From an uncultured Sinobacteraceae bacterium (GTDB lineage Bacteria > Pseudomonadota > Gammaproteobacteria > Nevskiales > Nevskiaceae), in assembly GCA_903822975.1 (NCBI GenBank), contig CAIJRD010000007.1:62001-126000 (forward strand): a stretch of 64,000 bases of DNA, written 5' to 3'. The first letter of the stretch is position 1. Every line of letters begins with the position of its first letter. A model generated the notes under the pieces. It made no database searches, was not told the DNA's origin, and was given only the letters and a program-made list of their open reading frames with translations. The position numbers and the translations under genes were made by a program. Below are positions 34,669 to 44,110 of this stretch, one piece after another.

Positions 34669-36264
34669 GTGAGCGCAACGACGCCACGCGCGTTTGCAGA
34701 CGCCGTTGCGCGCCACGGCGCGCGCACCGCCGTGATCGGTGAAGACGGCACCACGCTCAGCTACCTCGAACTCGATGCGCTGCGACTACGTGCCGCGCGT
34801 GCCCTGATCGCGCATGGCATCGCGCACGGCGACCGCGTGGCGATCTGGGCGCAGAACAGTATCGAGTGGATCGTTGCCGGGCTTGCGATTCACAGCGTCG
34901 GCGCGGTGCTGGTGCCGATCAACACGCGCATGCGTGGCAACGAGGCCGGCTATGTCCTGCAAAAGAGCGGTGCGCGTCTGCTGTTCACCGCCGGCAATTT
35001 CTTGGGACAGCATTACCCGACGCTGCTTGCCGCGCATCGACCGAGCAGTCTGCGTTGTGTCGTCGTGCTGGGCCACGCCAAGTCCGACGAATTCGGCTGG
35101 CAGGAATTCCTCGCCAGCGGCGAGGCTAACGATGCAGCCGAAGTGCAGCGGCGCAGTGCGGCGATCAGACCGGAGGATCGGCTCGATATCCTGTTCACCT
35201 CCGGCACCACCGGCCTGCCCAAGGGCGTGGTCACCGGTCATGCCCAGAACCTGCGCGTGATTGCGGACTGGTCCGCGCACATGGGCCTGGTGCCGGACGA
35301 TCGCTATCTGGTGGTCAATCCGTTTTTTCATTCCTTCGGCTACAAGGTCGGCTGGCTCGGCGGACTGCTGGCCGGTTGCACGGTGCTGCCGCACGCGGTG
35401 TTCGACGCCGCCGCGGTGATGCGCCGCATCGCCAACGAGCGCATCTCGGTGCTGCCCGGACCGCCGACGCTGTTCATCAGCCTGCTCGCCGACGGCGAGC
35501 GCGCGAAATACGATCTGTCGAGCCTGCGCGCGACGATCACCGGTGCGGCGACGATCGCGCCCGCGTTGATCGAACGCATCCGCGCCGAACTCGGCTTCAA
35601 GATCGTGCTGACCGGCTACGGCCTGACCGAAACCTGCGGTGTTGTTTCGCTGTGCAAGCCCGACGACGACGCCGAGACCATCGCGCTGACCAGCGGACGC
35701 GCGATTCCGGATATCGAACTGCGCTGCATCGACGCCGATGGCAAGGCGCTCGCCGCTGGTGAACCCGGCGAGATCGTCGTGCGCGGCTACAACGTCATGC
35801 AGGGCTATCTCGACGACGAGGCGGCGACACAGGAAACCATCGATGGCGACGGCTGGCTACACACCGGCGACATCGGCGTACTCGACGCGCGCGGTTATCT
35901 GCGCATCACCGATCGGCTGAAGGACATGTACATCGCCGGCGGCTTCAACTGCTATCCGGCCGAGATCGAACGCATCATCGCCGCGCATCCGGCAATTGCT
36001 CAGGTCGCAGTGATCGGCGTGCCGGACGAACGCCTCGGCGAAGTCGGCAAGGCCTGCGTGGTGCTGCGGCCGAACGCAGCACTCGCACCGGCGGCGCTGA
36101 TCGCCTGGTGCAAAGATCGGATGTCGAATTACAAGCTGCCGCGGCAGGTGGAAGTGCGCGATGCGCTGCCACAGAACGCTGCGGGCAAGGTGCTGAAATT
36201 CCAGCTGCGCGCAGAAGCACTCGCAGCCTTGCAGAACCCTCAACCAAAGGAAGCGGTGCGATGA
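34669..36264 (+). CDS. Acyl-CoA synthetase, FadD3-like
   Basis: A 531-residue ANL-superfamily ligase making an acyl-CoA from an acid, ATP and CoA. Motifs: ILFTSGTTGLPKGVVTGH (AMP loop near 177), NPFFHSFGYKVGWLGGLLAG, TGYGLTETCGV, WLHTGDIGVLDARGYLRITD, and C-terminal QNAAGKVLKFQLR with the catalytic Lys. The substrate region (GYKVGWL, CTVLPHAVFD, LPGPPTLFISLL) resembles FadD3 (HIP-CoA ligase of steroid C/D-ring breakdown). A GTG start at 34669 with GAGAAG upstream is used. The stop overlaps the next ATG (ATGA), so translation is coupled. The exact acid is inferred from context. Confidence 0.86.
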   Translation: MSATTPRAFADAVARHGARTAVIGEDGTTLSYLELDALRLRAARALIAHGIAHGDRVAIWAQNSIEWIVAGLAIHSVGAVLVPINTRMRGNEAGYVLQKSGARLLFTAGNFLGQHYPTLLAAHRPSSLRCVVVLGHAKSDEFGWQEFLASGEANDAAEVQRRSAAIRPEDRLDILFTSGTTGLPKGVVTGHAQNLRVIADWSAHMGLVPDDRYLVVNPFFHSFGYKVGWLGGLLAGCTVLPHAVFDAAAVMRRIANERISVLPGPPTLFISLLADGERAKYDLSSLRATITGAATIAPALIERIRAELGFKIVLTGYGLTETCGVVSLCKPDDDAETIALTSGRAIPDIELRCIDADGKALAAGEPGEIVVRGYNVMQGYLDDEAATQETIDGDGWLHTGDIGVLDARGYLRITDRLKDMYIAGGFNCYPAEIERIIAAHPAIAQVAVIGVPDERLGEVGKACVVLRPNAALAPAALIAWCKDRMSNYKLPRQVEVRDALPQNAAGKVLKFQLRAEALAALQNPQPKEAVR

Positions 36265-37142
36265 GCAAGACAGGAACGGCTGCGAATCTGAACGGCGTGG
36301 TCGCCGTCGTCACCGGTGCTTCGCGCGGCGCCGGCAAGGGCATCGCGATTGCGCTCGGCGCCGCCGGTGCGACGGTGTATGTCACCGGCCGCACCGTGCA
36401 GGAAGGCGCGGCACCACTGCCCGGCACCATCGCCGGCACCGCGGACGCGGTGACCCGCGCCGGTGGCCGCGGCATCGCTGTGGCTTGCGATCATGCCGAC
36501 GATGCGCAGGTAAAGGCGCTGTTCGAGCGCGTGGCCCGTGAACAAGGCGGGCTCGACATCCTGGTCAACAACGCGACCGCGCTGCACGATCAGCTGATCG
36601 AGCAAGGTCCGTTCTGGCAGAAGCCGCTGGCGCTGGTGGACATCCTCGATGTCGGCCTGCGCTCGGCCTATGTCGCCAGCTGGTATGCCGCACCGCTGAT
36701 GGTTGCTCGGCGCAACGGCCTGATCGCGTTTACCTCGTCGTTCGGTGCGAGCTGTTACATGCACGGCCCCGGCTATGGCGCGCAGAAAGTCGGCGTCGAC
36801 AAGTTCGCCAAAGACATGGCGGTGGACCTCAAGCCATTCAACGTCGCCGCGGTGTCGATCTGGATGGGCATGCTGAAGACCGACCGGACCAAACGCGTGA
36901 TGGATGCCGACCCGGCCAAGTACGCCGGCTTCTGGGACATCGCCGAGAGCCCGGATTTCACCGGCCGCATCATCGCCGCGCTGTATCGCGATTCCGCGCG
37001 CGCGGAAAAATCCAGCCAGGTGCTGATCGGTGCCGAAGTCGCGCTCGAGTACGGCATCACCGATCTCGAAGGACAGCAGCCGCCCTCGCATCGACCGATG
37101 CTCGGCGGCCCGACGCAGGCGCATCCGGCAATCGTGCAATAG
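36261..37142 (+). CDS. SDR-family oxidoreductase
   Basis: A 293-residue SDR of the longer DHRS1-like type. Coenzyme loop VVTGASRGAGKGIAIALG, then TGRTVQEGAAPLPGT (Arg after beta-2, favouring NADP), LVNNATAL, SSFGASCYMHGPGYGAQKVG with Tyr172 and Lys176. The C-terminal part (WMGMLKTDRTKRVMDADPAK) is an extension over classical SDRs. It overlaps the ligase gene by four bases and another SDR starts 30 bp downstream. Substrate unknown; context suggests a steroid- or propionate-side-chain alcohol. Confidence 0.86.
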   Translation: MSKTGTAANLNGVVAVVTGASRGAGKGIAIALGAAGATVYVTGRTVQEGAAPLPGTIAGTADAVTRAGGRGIAVACDHADDAQVKALFERVAREQGGLDILVNNATALHDQLIEQGPFWQKPLALVDILDVGLRSAYVASWYAAPLMVARRNGLIAFTSSFGASCYMHGPGYGAQKVGVDKFAKDMAVDLKPFNVAAVSIWMGMLKTDRTKRVMDADPAKYAGFWDIAESPDFTGRIIAALYRDSARAEKSSQVLIGAEVALEYGITDLEGQQPPSHRPMLGGPTQAHPAIVQ

Positions 37143-37172
37143 TCGCCGCTTTCTCAATGAGGAAGCGCGGCA

Positions 37173-38018
37173 ATGGAACTTAGCGGGCGCGTAGCGCTGG
37201 TCACCGGTGCCTCGCGCGGCATCGGTCGCGCGATCGCGCGACGTCTTGCCGCGCATGGTGTCGCCGTCATTGTCACGGCCAGTCCGCGTTCGGTTGAAGG
37301 GCTGCAGGAAACCTGTGCGCTGATCCGCGCGGCGGGTGGTCGCGCCGCATTGGTGACGACCGATCTGCTCGAAGTGAGTGCGCGCACGCATCTGGTCGCC
37401 AAGGCCGCTGCCGCGTTCGGACCAATCGATATCCTCGTGAACAACGCTGCCGGCATACCGACCTACGCGCTGCCCAGCCGTGTCGAATTGGCCGCGCGCC
37501 AAAGTCTGTTCGATCTGAATCTGCAGGCACCGATCGACCTCACCCAGCAGGCCTTGCCGAGCATGCGCGACCGTCGCTGGGGCCGCGTGCTGAACATCAG
37601 CAGCGACACCGTGCAGCAACCCGAGATTCCCTATCCAGGCGCGGCCAAGCTGGTTCACGGTCTGACGCTGTACGCCGCTTCGAAATCCGCACTCGAACGA
37701 TTCAGCCTGGGCCTCGCCGGTGAGCTGCACGGCAGTGGTGTGCACGTGAACTGTCTGGCGCCGACGCGCATCGCCTATACCGAGGGCGCGGCCACCGTTG
37801 CACGCCAGATCGGCGCAACGCGTCCCGAGTGGATCGAGTCCGTCGAGATGATGGCCGAGGCGGCCACACTGCTGATCGGCGGCAACTACAACGGCCTTGC
37901 CGTCAAAAGTCGTGAGCTGCTGCAGCAAGCGCAGGCGCCCTTGCATGCGCTCGACGGCAAGACGGTGATCGGCGATGCGATGTCGCTGGTCAACTTCGAC
38001 GCGAATGACACGCGCTAA
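37173..38018 (+). CDS. SDR-family oxidoreductase
   Basis: A 281-residue SDR. Motifs: LVTGASRGIGRAIARRLAAH at residues 10-29, ILVNNAAGIPTYA, NISSDTVQQPEIPYPG and Tyr167-x3-Lys171 in LYAASKSALERFSLG. After beta-2 there is TASPRS, compatible with NADP. The segment after the catalytic Lys (CLAPTRIAYTEGAATVARQI) and the C-terminal extension differ from the flanking SDRs, so it is not a simple duplicate. The ATG at 37173 lies 12 bp after GAGGAAG. It is third in the ligase-SDR-SDR-SDR run. Substrate unknown. Confidence 0.86.
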   Translation: MELSGRVALVTGASRGIGRAIARRLAAHGVAVIVTASPRSVEGLQETCALIRAAGGRAALVTTDLLEVSARTHLVAKAAAAFGPIDILVNNAAGIPTYALPSRVELAARQSLFDLNLQAPIDLTQQALPSMRDRRWGRVLNISSDTVQQPEIPYPGAAKLVHGLTLYAASKSALERFSLGLAGELHGSGVHVNCLAPTRIAYTEGAATVARQIGATRPEWIESVEMMAEAATLLIGGNYNGLAVKSRELLQQAQAPLHALDGKTVIGDAMSLVNFDANDTR

Positions 38019-38062
38019 GCATCACCAGACAACAGGCAACAAACAAAGAAGAGGAGAACAGG

Positions 38063-38839
38063 ATGGCTCGACTACAGAACAAGATCGCGATCGTCACCGG
38101 CGGTGCGCGCGGCATGGGTGCGGCGACGGTGCGGCTGTTCGTTGCCGAGGGCGCGCGTGTGGTCATCGCCGACGTGCTCGACGACGACGGCAGCAAACTC
38201 GCCGCCGAACTCGGCGATCGGGCGCTATTCATGCACCACGACGTCACCGATGAAGCCAGCTGGGCGCGCGTGATCGAAGCCACGCAATCGAACTTCGGTG
38301 CGATCGACATCCTCGTCAACAATGCCGGCGTGCTGCTGTTCCGCACGCTCGCAGAAACCAGCAAGAGCGATTTCGAGAAAGTGCTCGCGGTCAACCTCGT
38401 CGGAACTTTTCTCGGCGTCAAACTGGTCGGCGCACAGATGGTGGCGCGCAAGCGCGGCTCGATCGTCAACATCTCCTCGGTCGACGGCATGAAGGCGGCG
38501 AACGGACTCGGCGCTTACTGCTCCAGCAAATGGGGCAGCCGCGGACTGACCAAGGTCGCCGCGATGGAGTACGGTCACCAGGGCGTGCGGGTCAACTCGG
38601 TTCATCCGGGCGGCGTCGACACGGCAATGGGCAATCCGTACGGAGAGTCGCGCGAGCAGGTCAACAAGCGCTACACGATGGTGCCGCTGCAGCGCGTGGC
38701 CGATCCGATCGAGATCGCACGCACCAGCCTGTTCCTGGCCAGCGATGATTCGTCGTATCTGTGCGGCGCGGAGATCGCGGTCGATGGCGGCATGCTCACG
38801 GGCCAGTATTACGTCGGCTTTCCCGGAGCGCCGGCGTGA
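38063..38839 (+). CDS. SDR-family 3-beta/17-beta-hydroxysteroid dehydrogenase-like
   Basis: A 258-residue SDR. Coenzyme loop IVTGGARGMGAATVRLFVAE (residues 11-30), Asp in VIADVLDDDG indicating NAD preference, LVNNAGVLLF, NISSVDGMKAANGLGAYCSS with Tyr152 and Lys156 (YCSSK). It is close in layout to bacterial 3-beta/17-beta-hydroxysteroid dehydrogenases and to 20-beta enzymes. GAGGAG lies about ten bases before the ATG. It is the last of the plus-strand SDR run before a 327-bp gap. Confidence 0.87.
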   Translation: MARLQNKIAIVTGGARGMGAATVRLFVAEGARVVIADVLDDDGSKLAAELGDRALFMHHDVTDEASWARVIEATQSNFGAIDILVNNAGVLLFRTLAETSKSDFEKVLAVNLVGTFLGVKLVGAQMVARKRGSIVNISSVDGMKAANGLGAYCSSKWGSRGLTKVAAMEYGHQGVRVNSVHPGGVDTAMGNPYGESREQVNKRYTMVPLQRVADPIEIARTSLFLASDDSSYLCGAEIAVDGGMLTGQYYVGFPGAPA

Positions 38840-39166
38840 TGCGAGGCGCGCCCTGCGTCGACGTTCGATTCAGCCTCGCAGCGACTGCGATGCGCGCGTT
38901 CGGCGCGCAGTCGCGCAATTGCGGTGAACTCGAACGCGATCACGCGGAACTCGATCCGCGCGCTCAGATGCGGGCGCAACCACTAAGCCCCATGGTTTCA
39001 CGCAGCGGCCGGCGCGCGCTGTCCAGGTTTCATCCGGGCGCATCCAGATACGACCGCCGCTTGCTCAGGGTTGCAAGGATTCGGCGCATTTCGATGCGGC
39101 AGCCTTCCGAGCCAGCTTGTACAGTCCAGGCCCACCCTCGTCACGGATGACACTCGGAGCTCGCGC
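38840..39166. other. Intergenic region, SDR / methyltransferase
   Basis: A 327-bp gap; open frames are short, without ribosome-binding sites or recognisable protein similarity. Nothing else is seen except the methyltransferase ribosome-binding site (CGGAG) near its end. Confidence 0.5.
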
Positions 39167-40003
39167 ATGACCACGTCGTCCAGTATCAGCCCCACCGCCT
39201 ACGCCACCGGTTACTTCTGGTTTCGTCACGGCTTGTCGACCGAAGCGCTGGTCACCCCACAAGGTCGACGCCTCGGCCGCGCCTTCGGTCTGCTCGATCG
39301 AGCGATCACGCTCGGCAGCGGCGTTTCGCTGGATGCCATGATGCTGGCCCGTCATCGCGGCATCGATGAACTGCTCACGCGCGCGATTGACAGCGGACGC
39401 GTGCAGCAGGTGATCGAAATCGCCGCGGGTTTATCGCCACGCGGCTGGTCGTTCAGCAAGCGCTACGGTAATGCGATCACCTATATCGAAACGGATTTGC
39501 CAGCGATGGCGGCAACCAAGGCCGGCATGCTGCAGAACGCCGGCCTGTTGTCGCCGCAGCATCGTGTGGCGACACTCGATGCGCTGGCCGACAGCGGTCC
39601 CAATTCGCTGGCAGCCATCGCGGCAACGCTGAACCCCAATCTCGGCACCGCCATCATCACCGAAGGCTTGATGAACTACCTCGATCCGGCTGCCGCGCAA
39701 GGCGTGTGGCGACGCATCGGCACGACGCTCGCGGGCTTTCGACACGGCGTGTACCTGGCGGACATTTACCCGCAGAAGCGCGTAATCACGCCGGCACTGG
39801 TGGTGCTGGGCTTGCTGCTGACGGTATTCGTGCGCGGTCGCATGCATCTGCATTTCAACACAGAGGCAGAAGCCATCGCGCGCATGCAGGCGTCCGGCTT
39901 CAGCAAGGTCGAGGTGCATGCACCGGCGAACCTTGAAAGCACGCGCTCCCTGGGACGCACCAAGGGCGGTAATCGCGTGCGCGTGCTGGAGGCGAGTACC
40001 TGA
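39167..40003 (+). CDS. Class I SAM methyltransferase, LCMT/TcmP-like
   Basis: A 278-residue protein of the leucine carboxyl methyltransferase/TcmP O-methyltransferase family. The SAM loop is VIEIAAGLSPRGWSFSKRYG (about residues 86-105), with an acid at the end of beta-2 (YIETDLP) and the motif AIITEGLMNYLD. These enzymes methylate carboxyl or phenolic oxygens. The substrate is unknown. The ATG at 39167 is chosen with CGGAG upstream. A hydrophobic stretch (ALVVLGLLLTVFV, about 207-219) is odd for a soluble enzyme. It is coupled to the next SDR by a one-base overlap (TGATG). Confidence 0.82.
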   Translation: MTTSSSISPTAYATGYFWFRHGLSTEALVTPQGRRLGRAFGLLDRAITLGSGVSLDAMMLARHRGIDELLTRAIDSGRVQQVIEIAAGLSPRGWSFSKRYGNAITYIETDLPAMAATKAGMLQNAGLLSPQHRVATLDALADSGPNSLAAIAATLNPNLGTAIITEGLMNYLDPAAAQGVWRRIGTTLAGFRHGVYLADIYPQKRVITPALVVLGLLLTVFVRGRMHLHFNTEAEAIARMQASGFSKVEVHAPANLESTRSLGRTKGGNRVRVLEAST

Positions 40004-40995
40004 TGCCCTGGCAGGCGCGCAAGGCGATGCCCGCGGCTGCGCAGCAGCCCGATGGGACAACGCCGGCGAACGGCGTCCGTGCGCAAGCCCGAAACCCCTG
40101 GACGCGTGCCGACCTGCCGCGGCTCGACGGCCGCATGGCGCTGGTGACCGGCGCCAATCGTGGGCTGGGTTATGAGATCAGTCATGCGCTGGCGAGTGCG
40201 GGTGCGAGTGTCGTGCTCGCCTGTCGCGATACCGCCAACGCAGGTCGCGCCTGTCAACAGTTGCTGCTCGAGCTGCCGCAGGCGCGGATCGAACCGGCGA
40301 CACTGGATCTGGCTTCGCAGACGTCGATCCTGCGATTCACCGAAGCGTTTCGCGCACGCTTCAATCGGCTCGATCTGCTGATCAACAACGCCGCTGCGAT
40401 CATGGTGCCGCTGCAACGTACGGCAGACGATTTCGAGATGCACATCGGCACCAATCATCTGGGTCATTTTGCGTTGACCGGCCTGCTGCTCGACCTGCTC
40501 GCCGCCGCGCCCGCCGCCCGCATCGTCAACAGTGCCAGCATCGCGCATCGCCTGACACCGGGACTCGATCTCGACGATCCGCATTTCCGCAACAAGCCGT
40601 ACAAGGAAATGGACGCGTATGGCAAGAGCAAGCTGGCGGTTCTGACCTACACCTATGAACTCGATCGCCGTCTGCGCGCCCGCGGCAGTCCGATCGTGGC
40701 GACCGCCGCGCATCCCGGCTATGCCGCCACCAATCTCGGTCTCGGTAACGTATTCATGCGACTCAGCACGCGACTGTTCGCGCAGCCGCCGGCGATGGGC
40801 GCACTACCGGCGCTGTACGCCGCAACCGCAGACGACGTCGCCAGCGGCGACTACATCGGGCCCGGTGGCTTCAAGGAATTGAAAGGGCATCCCAAGCGCG
40901 TGGACTCGCGTGCGGAAGCACAGGATGCCGCACTCGGTGCGCAGTTGTGGGCGTGGTCGCAACGCGCGACCGGCGTGCGCTATCTGGACGCCTGA
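40003..40995 (+). CDS. SDR-family, retinol dehydrogenase-like
   Basis: A 330-residue SDR of the retinol dehydrogenase/WWOX-like type, longer than the classical ones. Coenzyme loop LVTGANRGLGYEISHALASA (about 47-66), LACRDTANAG (Arg favouring NADP), LLINNAAAIMVPL, HIGTNHLGHFALTGL, and Tyr206-x3-Lys210 in YGKSKLAVL. The N-terminal 40 residues are basic and diverged. Overlap with the methyltransferase stop argues for translational coupling and a shared substrate, which is unknown. It ends the plus-strand run; the following gene is convergent. Confidence 0.84.
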   Translation: MPWQARKAMPAAAQQPDGTTPANGVRAQARNPWTRADLPRLDGRMALVTGANRGLGYEISHALASAGASVVLACRDTANAGRACQQLLLELPQARIEPATLDLASQTSILRFTEAFRARFNRLDLLINNAAAIMVPLQRTADDFEMHIGTNHLGHFALTGLLLDLLAAAPAARIVNSASIAHRLTPGLDLDDPHFRNKPYKEMDAYGKSKLAVLTYTYELDRRLRARGSPIVATAAHPGYAATNLGLGNVFMRLSTRLFAQPPAMGALPALYAATADDVASGDYIGPGGFKELKGHPKRVDSRAEAQDAALGAQLWAWSQRATGVRYLDA

Positions 40996-41085
40996 GCAGC
41001 GCCCACCCTTCGCCGATGTGGTGCCTTGAGGCGATTGCCGGCGCGCCGCAGGTTCTTCTTCACCTCTATCGCATCGACGCCGCGC

Positions 41086-41361
41086 TCAGCGCGCCTCGAT
41101 CTCGATCAGCTTGCTCTGTACCGCTTCGGCTTCCCAGCGTCGCTTCAAAATAAACAGCAGCCGGAAATGTCCCGGCTGCTGTGTACGCAGATGAAACACC
41201 TGTGTGCCGCCGTCGCCGGGCCGGTTACTCGGCCCGGGACGGAAGTCGCTTCCCACCAGCTCGATGCCGCTGGGAAGCTCAGGCAACTGCCAGACATAGC
41301 CCGTGGTCGGTGTCGCGCCGATTTCTACATCGAAGGGAACACCCGGTGCGACGTTGAGCAT
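41086..41361 (-). CDS. Chagasin-like cysteine protease inhibitor (I42)
   Basis: A 91-residue protein with all three inhibitory loops of the chagasin/I42 family: TPTTGY (residues 17-22, family NPTTGY), GDGGT (49-53, family GxGG), and RRW (74-76, family RPW). In the family these loops wedge into the active-site cleft of papain-like proteases. There is no signal peptide, so it should stay in the cytoplasm unless the start is wrong. AGGAGG lies eight bases upstream of ATG 41361. It starts 41 bp after the stop of the papain-family protease gene on the same strand, so the two look like a protease-inhibitor operon. Confidence 0.9.
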   Translation of the reverse strand: MLNVAPGVPFDVEIGATPTTGYVWQLPELPSGIELVGSDFRPGPSNRPGDGGTQVFHLRTQQPGHFRLLFILKRRWEAEAVQSKLIEIEAR

Positions 41362-41402
41362 GTTGGCAGCCTCCTGACCCGGCAGTTACAACGCTTGGCC
41401 GA

Positions 41403-43112
41403 CTACGCGTACCACTTGTGGTACATCGCCGAGTCGGTGCCTTCGACGAAACAGTCGAGACGACCGGCCGCCCACGAGCTTACGCCGACGCCCGACGACA
41501 GCACGCCGCCGAGATCTTCTTCGCCGCTCCAGACCGAGCCGTTCCACCATTTGTGCATCATGTGGAAATTCACGCCGGGATAGAACACGTCGATGCGATT
41601 CGGACCCCAGGACACCGCGCCCGGTTCGGCGGCGACATAACCCTGCAGGTTTTCCCAAGCGCTCCAGGCCGAACCATTCCACCACTTGTGATAGAGGTGA
41701 CTGTCGGTGCCTTTGACGAAGCAATCGAGCCGATTGGCCGACCAGGACGCCACTGCCGGTCCGGAATCGCAGACGCCGCCAAGACTCTCCCAGCCGTTCC
41801 AGTGCGCGCCGTCCCACCACATATGCCACATCGCCGAATCCATGCCGCGCGCAAAGACGTCGATGCGGTTCGGGCCCCAGGACACCGCGCAAGGTTCGCC
41901 GGAGAACTGTCCGCCGAGACTTTCCCAACCGCTCCAGCCGCCCTGGAACCACTTGTGATACATCTGGTGATTAGTGCCGATCGCGAACATGTCGAGACGG
42001 CCAGCCGCCCAGGAGCAGATCGCGGGTGCGCCCTGAATGATGCCGCCCAGGCTTTCCCAACCGTTCCAGTGCGCACCGTCCCACCAGCGGTGATACACGG
42101 CTGAATCGGTACCGCGCGCAACCACGTCGATGCGGTTCGCAGCCCAGGACACCGCGCTCGGTTTCGACGTGATGATGCCGCCGAGATTCTCGTAGCCGTG
42201 CCAGCCCGGCTGCACCGGCAGCACCGTGCCCTGCGCGGTGGCGAACGCATAGGTGTCGAAGTTGCATTCGCCATAACCGATCTTGAAGAAGCCGCCCATG
42301 CCGAAGCCGGTGTTCCAGGAGTTCTTGCAGATCCAGCACTGCTCGGCTTCCGAATACCCGATCACTTCGACACAGTGACCGCCGGCGTACGCACCAGAGA
42401 CATGGTGGTATACACCGCTGCCGTACGAGAAGAAATCATCGTAGACATCGAACGAGGCCGAGCACGGACCGACGTTGCTGAGATAGTTCTTGCGCGCGGT
42501 GATGTCGGTGATCAAACCGTGTGTGGTGATCTTGACCGCAGTCGCTGCACGATTGGGCGTGTTGACGCAGTGTGGAATCCAGTAGTGCGGCGGATTCGGA
42601 TCGACTTGCGGCGGGCTGGCAAACGCGGTCATGTACGGATAGGCCGCATCGCTGACGACGCCGCGCTGCTTGATCTGCTCGAGGCAGTCGTTGGCATTCC
42701 AGCCGCCGCAGCTGGCGCCGTGCGAAGAACAGAAATGCGAATCGGCTTCGGACAGATCGAGCAACTGACCATGCTCGATCGAGGCCATCGATTCGACCAG
42801 CGCGGTGCAACAGAACGACACGCAGGAACCGCACTGCTTCTGGTCCTTCACCGAGGTGACGTGGTTGCCGTTGTGGTTGCGCCAATCCACTGCCGGTGCG
42901 AATGCCGCAGCTTCGCCGCCGAGTTTCAACGCCGCCGCATTGGGCGATTTCGCGGCCGCTGCGAGGTCCAGATCGGTCTGGCTGAAGATGACGCCGAGCA
43001 GCGCCTTCTTCTGGTTGTCATCGAGCAGGGACTGCGGTGTTTGCCGCGCGGTCCAGCGCGCCTTGTTTTCGATCAGCTGCTTCGACAGTTGTGCAATTTC
43101 AAGTTTGGGCAT
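41403..43112 (-). CDS. Papain-family protease with lectin-like propeller
   Basis: A 569-residue two-part protein. Residues 1-72 are a propeptide-like start ([20 protein letters not shown]). Residues 75-295 are a C1 peptidase: Gln91 and Cys97 in [12 protein letters not shown], His246 in [13 protein letters not shown] and Asn264 in [18 protein letters not shown]; Trp after the catalytic Cys is replaced by Val. Residues 304-569 are six repeats of about 44 residues (pattern W-x-G-W-E-S-L-G-G, then SW[14 protein letters not shown], H-x-W-W), as in PLL-type sugar-binding propellers. No signal peptide or membrane segment. GGAGGA precedes ATG 43112. Followed by the chagasin-like inhibitor gene. Confidence 0.92.
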   Translation of the reverse strand: MPKLEIAQLSKQLIENKARWTARQTPQSLLDDNQKKALLGVIFSQTDLDLAAAAKSPNAAALKLGGEAAAFAPAVDWRNHNGNHVTSVKDQKQCGSCVSFCCTALVESMASIEHGQLLDLSEADSHFCSSHGASCGGWNANDCLEQIKQRGVVSDAAYPYMTAFASPPQVDPNPPHYWIPHCVNTPNRAATAVKITTHGLITDITARKNYLSNVGPCSASFDVYDDFFSYGSGVYHHVSGAYAGGHCVEVIGYSEAEQCWICKNSWNTGFGMGGFFKIGYGECNFDTYAFATAQGTVLPVQPGWHGYENLGGIITSKPSAVSWAANRIDVVARGTDSAVYHRWWDGAHWNGWESLGGIIQGAPAICSWAAGRLDMFAIGTNHQMYHKWFQGGWSGWESLGGQFSGEPCAVSWGPNRIDVFARGMDSAMWHMWWDGAHWNGWESLGGVCDSGPAVASWSANRLDCFVKGTDSHLYHKWWNGSAWSAWENLQGYVAAEPGAVSWGPNRIDVFYPGVNFHMMHKWWNGSVWSGEEDLGGVLSSGVGVSSWAAGRLDCFVEGTDSAMYHKWYA

Positions 43113-43538
43113 GTGATCCTCCAGGAGGTTTTTTGAGGGACTTCGAATCTGCCGATCGCGGCACGATGTAAAGCCTCGCCTCCCTGTGATGCCCAATCAG
43201 TGCTGCGAACGCGAGGCAGCTTGCGCCGCGCGAGGCAGCGGCATTGTGAGAGAGTGCACAGCGCTCCAAAGATCGGTTGGAATAACCACAGGCAGAAATA
43301 TTGCCGCTCCTGCAGTCGACTTCGACCTTGACAGGCAAGCCTGCACAAACGCGTTCGAAACCCCGCGAAATAATTCGCCGCCGCCAGCCGAGGGTCGTCG
43401 CAGCCTCTAGCCAAACCGCCCGGCAACCGGTTACAAACGTGCGCGTCGACGCGAGATTCGCGGCGGCGAACGCGCGACTCGCGCTTCATCACAATGTCAT
43501 GGTGCCGATGGGCACCGCGATCCAACGGGAGGTTCACC
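43113..43538. other. Divergent intergenic region, protease / yidB
   Basis: A 426-bp region that must carry promoters for the protease-inhibitor pair and for yidB. No gene is seen. A TTGACA at 43328-43333 on the plus strand has no good -10 partner. Confidence 0.5.
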
Positions 43539-43988
43539 ATGGGATTACTGGATTCGGTACTCAGCAGCGTGCTGAGCGGTGCGGGCAATCAGAACGGCGC
43601 GCAAGCGGCCGGCGCTGCGACGGCCGGCGGCGGCGCGGCGCTGCTGCAGGTGGCGATCAGCTTGCTCAACAGTCCGCAGGTCGGTGGACTCTCGGGCCTG
43701 ATTCAGAAATTCGAGGCGGCCGGACTCGGCCAACAGATGAGTTCGTGGATCGGCACCGGCGCGAACCTGCCGATCAATGGCGCGCAGTTGCAGCAGGCAT
43801 TGAGCCCCGACCTGATCAGTGGCATCGCGCAGAAGATCGGCATCTCGCCGGACGTGGTCACGCAGGGTCTGGCGCAAATCCTGCCGCACGTGATCGATCA
43901 TGCAACGCCGAACGGTCAGCCGCAGGTGCAGACCAACGCGCTGCTCAACGAAGGTTTGAGCCTGCTGACGAGCAAGCTGTTCGGCTGA
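43539..43988 (+). CDS. YidB/DUF937-family protein
   Basis: A 149-residue soluble protein rich in Gly, Ala, Gln and Leu. It starts MGLLDSVLSSVLSGAGNQNG and has the family core LLNSPQVGGLSGLIQKFEAA, GQQMSSWIGTGANLPI, LSPDLISGIAQKIGISPDVV and QGLAQILPHVIDH, as in E. coli YidB. The function is unknown. ATG 43539 has GGGAGG seven bases upstream, which fixes it against the open frame before. A hairpin follows. It is divergent from the protease. Confidence 0.9.
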   Translation: MGLLDSVLSSVLSGAGNQNGAQAAGAATAGGGAALLQVAISLLNSPQVGGLSGLIQKFEAAGLGQQMSSWIGTGANLPINGAQLQQALSPDLISGIAQKIGISPDVVTQGLAQILPHVIDHATPNGQPQVQTNALLNEGLSLLTSKLFG

Positions 43989-44009
43989 ACCTCGGCATCC
44001 GGCTCAAGA

Positions 44010-44041
44010 ACGCCGCCGCTCTAACGCGCGGCGGCGTTTCT
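44010..44041 (+). terminator. Terminator hairpin after yidB
   Basis: AACGCCGCCGC (44010-44020) and GCGGCGGCGTT (44029-44039) form an 11-bp perfect stem with an 8-base loop, then TCT. The stop is 22 bp upstream. Confidence 0.7.
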
Positions 44042-44110
44042 GAGTCAGTGTGCGGTCGGTGTGCGGTCGGCCTTGACCGTTTGGCGATTGTTCGGCGACC
44101 GCTCGATGCA

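Noticed and set aside
36240-37946. A 568-codon frame antisense to two SDR genes
   Set aside because: Composition is that of an antisense shadow; the plus-strand SDRs have full motifs.
43113-43538. A TTGACA-based promoter for yidB
   Set aside because: No -10 box at 16-18 bp.
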